From: Cellvibrionales bacterium UBA4495 | Lineage (GTDB): Bacteria; Pseudomonadota; Gammaproteobacteria; Pseudomonadales; Porticoccaceae | Length of the DNA: 5,919 nucleotides | Direction of reading: 5' to 3' | NCBI GenBank assembly: GCA_002388905.1 | Contig: DGNJ01000093.1 | Location: 82,591 to 88,509, forward strand | Shown here: in pieces, positions 1 through 4,782 of the stretch | Layout of the letters: each line of letters opens with the position of its first letter | Numbering within the stretch: position 1 is the stretch's first letter | The notes under the pieces: generated by a model | Database searches by the model: none | What the model was told of the DNA's origin: nothing | The model's input: only the letters and a program-made list of their open reading frames with translations | Made by a program: the position numbers and the translations under genes

Positions 1-172
1 TGATGGTAATGCCCCGCTCCCGTTCCAGATCCATGGAATCGAGAACCTGCTCGGCCATTTCCCGGTCGCTCAGGCCACCACAGATTTGGATAAAACGGTC
101 GGCGATAGTGGATTTGCCATGATCGATGTGGGCGATAATGGAAAAATTGCGGATGTGCTTAAGGTCTGACAC
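1..172 (-). CDS. lepA: LepA (elongation factor 4), N-terminal fragment
   Basis: This is the first 57 codons of the ribosome-associated GTPase LepA/EF-4, which acts on translating ribosomes in the cytoplasm. The gene runs off the left edge, so about nine tenths of the usual roughly 600 residues are missing. The translation begins [20 protein letters not shown], the characteristic LepA opening. The G1/P-loop is AHIDHGKST (residues 14-22), followed by [10 protein letters not shown] (30-39) and the switch I end RGITI (53-57). The start is a GTG at 172-170; it was chosen because MSDL-HIRNF is the conserved N-terminus in Pseudomonas-type LepA and no in-frame ATG lies nearby. Ribosome binding looks weak: the best purine run, GGGGAAA (190-184), lies 11 nt upstream. 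lepA follows mucD on the same strand after a 147-bp gap with a hairpin, so it may be transcribed partly by read-through. Identity is near certain. Confidence 0.97.
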   Translation of the reverse strand, partial: MSDLKHIRNFSIIAHIDHGKSTIADRFIQICGGLSDREMAEQVLDSMDLERERGITI

Positions 173-319
173 GGCGTGTGGCGTTTCCCCGGGATGACTG
201 GATTTCTGGCGGGGCGAAGTCTAGCGGATTTGCGTTCCGGAAGCCATGGACAGCAAAGGTTATGGCCAACCGGGCCGGAAACGGAACGGGGCGCCTCGCC
301 GCCCCGTTCCGGCCACTGG
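173..319 (-). other. mucD-lepA intergenic region
   Basis: No gene is seen in this 147-bp gap. It holds the hairpin at 282-311 just after the mucD stop. On the minus strand a weak -10-like TAGACT (223-218) lies about 45 nt ahead of the lepA GTG, without a convincing -35 element, so a separate lepA promoter is possible but not shown. A TTCCGGAA palindrome sits at 235-242, and ACACGGCGTGT (169-179) spans the lepA start codon. No sigma-E-type promoter with proper spacing was found: GGAACG is present, but the only TC-containing -10 is about 2 nt too close. Confidence 0.6.
282..311 (-). terminator. GC-rich hairpin after mucD, likely intrinsic terminator or attenuator
   Basis: A perfect 12-bp inverted repeat (arms CGGAACGGGGCG and CGCCCCGTTCCG) encloses a 6-nt loop. 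It begins 8 nt after the mucD stop codon, as expected for a 3'-end hairpin of the rpoE-mucD transcript. On the minus strand it is followed by only TTTCC, so the U-tract is short. It may therefore terminate weakly, protect the mRNA 3' end, or let some transcription continue into lepA. The stem is seen directly; the function is inferred. Confidence 0.6.
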
Positions 320-1693
320 CTATCTGAGCTCGATGGTGCGGAAGATAAACTGGCCGTTGCGCAGGAACCGTATCAATACCGGCACCTCCCGGGGCAGCTT
401 GTCGAGGACCGCGCGGTAATCACGAAGATCGCCAATTCGCTGGTTACCCAGTTGCACGATCACATCCCCGGGCTGCAGTCCCGCCCGGACCGCGGCGGTT
501 CCCGGATAAACCTCGGAAACCACGACCCCGCCGGGAATACGCAGGCTGGCGCGAGTATCGTCGTCCAGTTCCTCGACGTCCAGGCCCAGGATATCGCCGG
601 TGGGTTGCTGGCCCTGGTCGGCGGCGGCCTGCTTGTCCCTGGGCAGGGCGCCCACTTCAACGTCCAGGGTCCGTTTGCGACCCTCACGGATCACCACCGC
701 TTCTGCCTGCTCCCCCGGCGCCATAAGCCCCACCTGGTGCGGCAGGTCCCCGGATTCGACGATATCCACATCGTTAAACTCGACGATCACGTCGCCGGCC
801 TCGAGACCCGAGTCTTCGGCGGGACTGTCGGGCATCACCTGAGCGACCAGGGCGCCCCGGGGCTTGTCCAGACCCAGGGACAGGGCCAGATCCCGATTGA
901 CATCCTGGATATAGACACCCAGCCAGCCGCGCTCCACGTAACCTTTGCCCTTCAACTGGGCCACCACATCGAGGGCGACACTGACGGGGATAGCAAAAGA
1001 CAGGCCAATCGAGCCCCCGGAGCGGGTATAGATCTGGGAATTGATACCCACCACTTCGCCGTCCATATTGAAAAGCGGTCCTCCGGAATTACCCGGATTG
1101 ATGGCCACATCGCTCTGGATAAAGGGCACGTAATTCTCGCCCTGGGGCGTGGGGATACTGCGACCTATGGCGCTGACAATGCCTGCACTGGCGGAGTAGT
1201 CCAGGCCGAAAGGCGAGCCGATGGCAACCACCCATTCGCCCACGCGCAGGCTGTCCGGGTCGGCAAACCGAACCACCGGCAGGTCGTCGGCATCGATCTT
1301 CAACAGGGCGAGGTCGGAGCGGGGATCGGTGCCCACCACCTCCGCGGCGAATTCACGCCGATCGATCAGGCGAACGGTTATCTCGTCGGCATTCTCAATG
1401 ACATGGTTATTGGTAAGCAGGTAGCCGTCCTTAGAGATAATAAAACCCGAGCCCATGCCCCGGGCTTCCCGCTCGGGCATCTGCCGACGCTCGAAGAAAT
1501 CCCGGAAAATTTCCGGAATCTCGCCATACGGAAACGGGTTCATGTTGCTGCCGCCCACCTTCTGGACGGTAGTGATCTTGACCACCGCCGGGGAGTTGTG
1601 CTCGATCAGGTCGGCAAAATCGGGCAAGCGGGCCTGGGCCAACTGGGAAAAGCAGAACAGGAAAAACAGACAGTACGACAGATATCTCGTCAT
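320..1693 (-). CDS. mucD: MucD, periplasmic HtrA/DegP-family serine protease
   Basis: This 457-residue protein is a Do-like (HtrA) endopeptidase and chaperone that degrades misfolded envelope proteins. In Pseudomonas, MucD removes signals that would activate the site-1 protease and so damps the RpoE/AlgU response. A signal peptide is visible (hydrophobic 4-16, cleavage likely after AQA at 21). The trypsin-like domain spans about 25-245, with the catalytic triad His97 (TNNHVI), Asp127 (SDLAL) and Ser203 (GNSGGP). Two PDZ domains follow, about 255-345 and 365-450, the second with the LQPGDVIVQLG motif. The loop before the protease core is short, as in MucD rather than E. coli DegP. The ATG at 1693 was chosen over an in-frame start 28 codons upstream because it begins the signal peptide and lies 2 nt after the rseC stop; the longer form would put charged residues ahead of it. 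The SD is an AGAG repeat (1712-1703), 9 nt upstream. It is the last gene before the hairpin. Confidence 0.95.
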   Translation of the reverse strand: MTRYLSYCLFFLFCFSQLAQARLPDFADLIEHNSPAVVKITTVQKVGGSNMNPFPYGEIPEIFRDFFERRQMPEREARGMGSGFIISKDGYLLTNNHVIENADEITVRLIDRREFAAEVVGTDPRSDLALLKIDADDLPVVRFADPDSLRVGEWVVAIGSPFGLDYSASAGIVSAIGRSIPTPQGENYVPFIQSDVAINPGNSGGPLFNMDGEVVGINSQIYTRSGGSIGLSFAIPVSVALDVVAQLKGKGYVERGWLGVYIQDVNRDLALSLGLDKPRGALVAQVMPDSPAEDSGLEAGDVIVEFNDVDIVESGDLPHQVGLMAPGEQAEAVVIREGRKRTLDVEVGALPRDKQAAADQGQQPTGDILGLDVEELDDDTRASLRIPGGVVVSEVYPGTAAVRAGLQPGDVIVQLGNQRIGDLRDYRAVLDKLPREVPVLIRFLRNGQFIFRTIELR

Positions 1694-1695
1694 GG

Positions 1696-2172
1696 CTAAA
1701 AACTCTCTCTCTGGTTGTCTTCCACAATGGAAATGGTCTCGGAGTCGAGCAGGACTGGATGAAAACGGGGGTTCCACCTGGCGCGGCGACTCATCAGGCG
1801 CACCAGGCCACCGCCCGATATCAATCCGATGGCGGCGGCGAAAAGCGTCGCACCCTCGCCGGCACCAGCCATGTCTGCCATAACCGTGGCAGCCAGCATG
1901 GCCACCAGGGGCAACAGGTAAACGCCGAGAGACCCGTATACCACCACCGACTCGGGGATGCCGATGTTAACTGTCTGGTTGAGCGAGTAACGGCCCGGGC
2001 ATCGGCCGTCCAGGAGAACCCGAATCCGCGATGGGCTGCCTACAAGTTTACTCAACACCCGCTGACCACAGCCTTTCCGGGCGACACAGGAATCGCAGGT
2101 GGATTGCTGAATCGTCTCCACCCAGAGAGCATCCGGCTCGATAGCCACCACGGTTCCTGTTTCTTCAAGCAT
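1696..2172 (-). CDS. rseC: RseC/MucC, inner-membrane SoxR-reducing/RseC family protein
   Basis: This 158-residue protein belongs to the RseC/MucC family. The family has a modest and poorly defined effect on sigma-E activity and, in E. coli, a link to reduction of SoxR. The N-terminal cytoplasmic part carries the family cysteine cluster C26-x2-C29-x5-C35 within CDSCVARKGCG, possibly a metal or Fe-S site. C58 is a further cysteine. Two hydrophobic stretches, about 76-98 and 107-124, form a membrane hairpin, followed by an Arg-rich cytoplasmic tail (RLMSRRARW). The ATG at 2172 was chosen because MLEETGTVVAIE matches the family N-terminus. The open frame extends 73 codons further upstream but would overlap rseB with no family similarity. 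A GAGGG SD (2190-2186) overlaps the rseB stop codon, 13 nt before the ATG. The stop lies 2 nt before mucD, which suggests coupled translation. Confidence 0.92.
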   Translation of the reverse strand: MLEETGTVVAIEPDALWVETIQQSTCDSCVARKGCGQRVLSKLVGSPSRIRVLLDGRCPGRYSLNQTVNIGIPESVVVYGSLGVYLLPLVAMLAATVMADMAGAGEGATLFAAAIGLISGGGLVRLMSRRARWNPRFHPVLLDSETISIVEDNQRESF

Positions 2173-2188
2173 CGCGGCGACGAAACCC

Positions 2189-3157
2189 TCAGTGGCCCCT
2201 GAAAGTGACAAAACTGGCAACCCGATCGGCCGTGGTGGGCGGTATTTCACCGACGACGGAAACAGCGTACTCCCTGTCGGCTGCCGTCTGCTTCGCGATT
2301 TGAGCGATGGTTGCCCCCCGCTGGGCGCGCATCTCCGGGAAATCGGAACCGCCCCGCGGGTCAACAAAAACGGAAAATACCGCCAATCCATCGGTATAAA
2401 GCAGCGACTCGATACCGTTGCCGTGACGCCGGTGGTCCACGGCGAAGAAGCCGGGCGGCACCCATGCCAGGTGCCACCGGGCCGGCATGGGAACCTCCTT
2501 CCCGGGTTGGCAGTTTACGCCCTCTGCCGGAGGATGTTCTCTGGCTTCAGCCACCAGGCTGTCGGCATCGGGGACCGAAAGAGAGATATCGACAAACTGG
2601 AACCGCTCCAGTACCCGCTTGTTGTCGCCAATCAATAGCGACTGGAGCAACAGGCCGGTTTCCCGGTCCAGGGAAAAGACATGGCCGTAGCGAAAACCGT
2701 CCCTGGGGACAAGATGCACAATGTTGACCCGCCGATCGGCAATACGGCCCTCTCCGCGCCGGCGGAGGTCGTAAAATTGCGCCAGGTCCCGCCGCTCCCC
2801 CGCCATCTCGGGCGACGGGAGCTGGTGCATCAGGACCTGTCCGGGCCTCGGGCAGTCGACTTCCTCGCCGTGGCGCAGAATCTGGCGCCGGGGACCGTTC
2901 AGGTAGAGGAGCTTCTCGTATTCCACCCCATCCCGGACAAGATGGAATACCTCGATGGACTTGAGAATACCCGCATGTTCATAGGTAAAAATGCCACGGT
3001 AATCCAGGTTGCGACTGGCATCCGTCATGCGCTCGAGCAACTTGCGGACGGGCGCGCCATCCTCCGCCCCGGCGGGCACCACAACGAGAAGCAGCGGCAC
3101 AAGAGCCGCTGCAATCAGGTAAAACAGCCTGTGTCGCCGGATATAGCGTTCAGTCAT
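2189..3157 (-). CDS. rseB: RseB/MucB, periplasmic regulator of sigma-E activity
   Basis: This 322-residue secreted protein matches RseB/MucB, which binds the periplasmic domain of RseA and protects it from site-1 cleavage. In the family, off-pathway LPS or lipoprotein releases it. A signal peptide is clear: basic RYIRRHR, hydrophobic 11-28, cleavage likely after AGA (29-31). A large N-terminal LolA/LppX-like domain spans about 36-200 (YRGIFTYEH at 53-61, then DYRG/HLVRDG-type family motifs). A smaller C-terminal domain covers about 225-320 (WVPPGFF, SVFVDP), ending FVTFRGH. Length is typical of the family. The ATG lies 1 nt after the rseA stop (TGAAATG), so translation is probably coupled. 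A strong AGGAGGTGG (3178-3170) sits inside the end of rseA, 12 nt upstream, slightly farther than ideal. Only two cysteines (102 and 216) are present; whether they pair is unknown. Confidence 0.95.
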   Translation of the reverse strand: MTERYIRRHRLFYLIAAALVPLLLVVVPAGAEDGAPVRKLLERMTDASRNLDYRGIFTYEHAGILKSIEVFHLVRDGVEYEKLLYLNGPRRQILRHGEEVDCPRPGQVLMHQLPSPEMAGERRDLAQFYDLRRRGEGRIADRRVNIVHLVPRDGFRYGHVFSLDRETGLLLQSLLIGDNKRVLERFQFVDISLSVPDADSLVAEAREHPPAEGVNCQPGKEVPMPARWHLAWVPPGFFAVDHRRHGNGIESLLYTDGLAVFSVFVDPRGGSDFPEMRAQRGATIAQIAKQTAADREYAVSVVGEIPPTTADRVASFVTFRGH

Positions 3158-3158
3158 T

Positions 3159-3809
3159 TCAGGGTTCGACCACCTCCTGGGGCAGTCGCGCGTAGGGCAT
3201 CATGCCCTGGCTTTTGGTAGCGGCGGCATTTTCCGTGTGCCATTGCATCATACGGTTAAGGTAGCCCTCGATTTCGGTCTTACTGGGCAATTCGGCATCC
3301 GTGGGTCCCACTACATACACGGATCGGTTGCTCACCTGCGGTGCCGATCCGGCACTCACGGTGCGGCCGCCCACGGGCGGGTAGTCATAGCCGGCCGGAA
3401 GCTGAAACTGGGGGCCGGACACCTGTCCCGCTGTCGCACTTTCTGCAACAGCCGTATCAGGGGCTCCGCCGGGGACGGAAAGCTGCCAGTTTTGCACGCC
3501 CAGAACGGCAATTGCGGCCACGGAAGCGGCGATAGCCACCTTGCCAAGAGGCTGGAGAAAACGGTTGATAGATGGCCGGTGAGGCTGCTCCCGGGCCAGG
3601 GATTCACTGATTCGGGATGACAAATCCACCATTTGCGGGGGAAGTTCGCGCCGCATTGCCGCGGACGCGAGCTGGTAGCGTTGCCATTTCCGGCGCTGAC
3701 CGGGATCCTCGGCGAGGGATTTGAGCGTACGTCGCAGTTCGAGTTCATCCGTTTCGCCATCCATCAACGCGGAAAGCGCTTCGTCCCTGTACTCTTGGTT
3801 ATCGCCCAT
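3159..3809 (-). CDS. rseA: RseA/MucA, membrane anti-sigma-E factor
   Basis: This 216-residue single-pass inner-membrane protein is the anti-sigma factor for the adjacent RpoE. Its cytoplasmic domain (about 3-85) begins with the conserved RDEALSALMDGETDELELRR and KWQRYQLASAAMRRE, very like Pseudomonas MucA. One transmembrane helix follows at about 89-106. The periplasmic tail contains GPQFQLPAGYDYPP (132-145), which aligns with the MucA segment cut by AlgW, and ends with the MucA-like PYAR motif (205-208), part of the region involved in RseB binding. Stress-induced proteolysis of this tail and then of the membrane segment frees RpoE. The ATG at 3809 was chosen over an in-frame TTG five codons upstream, because a TGAGGA SD (3823-3818) lies 8 nt ahead of the ATG and overlaps the TTG. 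Its stop is 1 nt before rseB. It is separated from rpoE by an unusual 152-nt gap. Confidence 0.95.
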   Translation of the reverse strand: MGDNQEYRDEALSALMDGETDELELRRTLKSLAEDPGQRRKWQRYQLASAAMRRELPPQMVDLSSRISESLAREQPHRPSINRFLQPLGKVAIAASVAAIAVLGVQNWQLSVPGGAPDTAVAESATAGQVSGPQFQLPAGYDYPPVGGRTVSAGSAPQVSNRSVYVVGPTDAELPSKTEIEGYLNRMMQWHTENAAATKSQGMMPYARLPQEVVEP

Positions 3810-3961
3810 GGAATCGATCCTCAAATCGTGGCCGTATAGCCCTGTTGTCTTTTCCCAACTGCAACTTCACCAACTGGAACCACTTGCGCGGCCGGGCAAG
3901 GTACCCACAAGTCTATCGGGTATGACTGCCAAAAGCCAAAATGGTTCCGAAACCGCGACAA
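3810..3961 (-). other. Long rpoE-rseA intergenic region
   Basis: This 152-nt gap holds no ORF that I can support. Sigma-anti-sigma gene pairs of this type usually lie much closer. It contains, in transcription order, a sigma-E-like promoter (3948-3921) and a 5-bp dyad TACCC/GGGTA (3902-3906 and 3918-3922) around the predicted start of transcription. A short CTTGC/GCAAG stem (3883-3887 and 3896-3900) follows, then two CCAACTG direct repeats (3855-3861 and 3870-3876, plus-strand reading), and finally the rseA SD at 3823-3818. No terminator-like hairpin with a U-tract is seen, so read-through from rpoE is also expected. Confidence 0.6.
3921..3948 (-). promoter_or_regulatory. Candidate sigma-E-type promoter for rseA-rseB-rseC-mucD
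   Basis: On the minus strand GGAACC (3948-3943) and TCATA (3925-3921) are separated by 17 nt. This agrees with the RpoE/AlgU pattern GGAACTT-N16-TCnnA (equivalently GAACTT-N16/17-TCTGA), with the -35 core GGAAC intact and the -10 TCxxA matched. The predicted start is near 3914, giving an untranslated leader of about 105 nt before rseA. The elements and spacing are seen directly; activity is inferred. A chance match is possible, but the position ahead of the anti-sigma gene favours a real autoregulatory promoter. Confidence 0.45.
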
Positions 3962-4564
3962 TCACTGGTTTTCGTCACCCCCTCCCATGCGCGACTCGAT
4001 ATACTGATCGATCGCTTCCCGGGCCCGGAAAATACGCGACCGCACGGTTCCCACGGGACAGTCCATTACCGCGGCGATATCCTCGTAACTCAGGCCCTCG
4101 AATTCCCGCAAGGTCACTGCGGTGCGCAGGTCCTCGGGTAGCTGCTCGATGGCCTGATCCACCGCCTTTTCCAGTTCATCCCGGAAAAACAGGTTTTCGG
4201 GCGTATCGATATCCTTAAGCTGTTCGCTGCCAGTGTAGAATTCGGCATCCTCCACTTCCACGTCGCTGGCCGGCGGCCGGCGGTTGCGTGCCACAAGGTG
4301 ATTCTTCGCGGTATTGACGGCGATGCGATACAGCCAGGTATAGAACTGGCTTTCGCCGCGAAAATTCTTGAGGGCCCGATAAGCCTTGATGAAGGCTTCC
4401 TGAACAACATCGTTGACCTCATCGAAGTCGTGGATATAACGACCGACAATGGCGTGAACCTTGTACTGATATTTGAGCACCAGCAGATCGAAGGCCTTCT
4501 TGTCGCCTTTCTGAACCCGGCTTACCAGCTGCTTGTCCGAATCCGGCGCCTTGTCGGCGTCCAT
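3962..4564 (-). CDS. rpoE: RpoE/AlgU, ECF envelope-stress sigma factor
   Basis: This 200-residue ECF sigma factor (sigma-E, AlgU/AlgT in Pseudomonas) directs RNA polymerase to envelope-stress promoters. Region 2 spans about 22-95: AFDLLVLKYQYKV, the core-binding DVVQEAFIKAYRAL (52-65) and the promoter-melting part FYTWLYRIAVNTAKNHL (74-90). An acidic linker (101-122) follows, then region 4 at about 133-185 with LPEDLRTAVTLREFEGLSYE, the helix-turn-helix (about 158-180) and GTVRSRIFRAREAI. Length and motifs are standard and nothing is missing. The ATG at 4564 has a good SD, AAGGGGA (4577-4571), 6 nt upstream. It is the first gene of the operon, divergent from nadB. From the family, activity is held down by RseA in the next gene. 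I see no well-spaced sigma-E promoter ahead of rpoE itself, only a weak housekeeping-type candidate. Confidence 0.98.
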   Translation of the reverse strand: MDADKAPDSDKQLVSRVQKGDKKAFDLLVLKYQYKVHAIVGRYIHDFDEVNDVVQEAFIKAYRALKNFRGESQFYTWLYRIAVNTAKNHLVARNRRPPASDVEVEDAEFYTGSEQLKDIDTPENLFFRDELEKAVDQAIEQLPEDLRTAVTLREFEGLSYEDIAAVMDCPVGTVRSRIFRAREAIDQYIESRMGGGDENQ

Positions 4565-4580
4565 TCACTTTCCCCTTTTG

Positions 4581-4631
4581 GTTGAGCCACCGACGCGGCA
4601 ATGAGCGGGTGCCTCGCCACCCACGCTCAAC
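4581..4631 (-). repeat. Overlapping inverted repeats in the rpoE leader
   Basis: Two stems can form in the predicted 5' untranslated RNA. The first pairs 4603-4611 with 4618-4628 (GAGCG+GGTG against CACC+CGCTC, with a 2-nt bulge) around a 6-nt loop. The second pairs GTTGAGC (4581-4587) with GCTCAAC (4625-4631). They share bases 4625-4628, so they exclude one another. The second stem ends 4 nt upstream of the rpoE SD. The pairing is seen in the sequence; any regulatory role is inference. Confidence 0.35.
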
Positions 4632-4704
4632 GCGCCGGTCGGTCCCCTCGATCCGACACAGGTCCAATGCCCGATCAGCCTTCGGTTTTTGCTTATAGGA
4701 CAAG

Positions 4705-4733
4705 GCTATACCTGTCCGCTGGGTTTTTGCCAG
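4705..4733 (-). promoter_or_regulatory. Candidate sigma-70 promoter for rpoE
   Basis: On the minus strand CTGGCA (4733-4728) and TATAGC (4710-4705) are 17 nt apart, each matching 4 of 6 consensus positions. Transcription would begin near 4698 and give a leader of about 135 nt. An alternative -10, TATAAG (4697-4692), has no good -35. This is a weak prediction. Confidence 0.3.
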
Positions 4734-4737
4734 TCGC

Positions 4738-4743
4738 TATACT
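4738..4743 (+). promoter_or_regulatory. Candidate -10 element for nadB
   Basis: TATACT matches 5 of 6 bases of the sigma-70 -10 consensus and lies 39 nt upstream of the nadB ATG. The -35 position (about 4714-4720) is poor, so activity may depend on an activator, or transcription may start from the second -10-like TATACC at 4707-4712. Confidence 0.4.
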
Positions 4744-4782
4744 ATCATGCCCGCTCGCGGATACGGGAGAGTTCCGGCTTCC

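Larger units (their letters stand above)
4565..4782. other. Divergent nadB-rpoE regulatory region
   Basis: This 218-bp region lies between the two divergent start codons and has no supported gene. It holds weak promoter candidates in both directions, clustered at 4692-4743. It also has two GCTATAC direct repeats (4705-4711 and 4736-4742, 31 bp apart), two GGTTTTTGC repeats (4684-4692 and 4722-4730), and an imperfect palindrome GGACA/TGTCC at 4698-4717. The rpoE leader side (4565-4690) is GC-rich with inverted repeats at 4581-4631. The local drop in GC around 4684-4746 fits a promoter zone. Confidence 0.6.

Noticed and set aside
176..1699. A 507-codon plus-strand open frame antisense to the whole of mucD.
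   Set aside because: It mirrors a real protease gene with a complete signal peptide, catalytic triad and PDZ domains. Its translation is rich in His, Gly and Asp with no recognisable domain, as expected for an antisense frame of GC-rich coding DNA.
1694..1777. An N-terminal extension of mucD by 28 codons.
   Set aside because: It would overlap rseC, and it would put a charged stretch ahead of a clear signal peptide that starts at the 1693 ATG.
2173..2391. An N-terminal extension of rseC by 73 codons.
   Set aside because: It lies inside the conserved rseB C-terminus, has no family similarity, and the internal ATG at 2172 matches the known RseC start.
3341..3535. Small plus-strand open frames opposite rseA and rseB (also 3237-3620 and 2311-2727).
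   Set aside because: They are low-complexity Arg/Pro/Ser-rich translations opposite well-supported genes, with no initiation signals that stand out.
4769..4775. GGAACTC on the minus strand upstream of rpoE, a perfect sigma-E -35 core.
   Set aside because: At 16-17 nt spacing the next bases are GGGCA, not a TCxxA -10. The nearest similar element is several bases too far.
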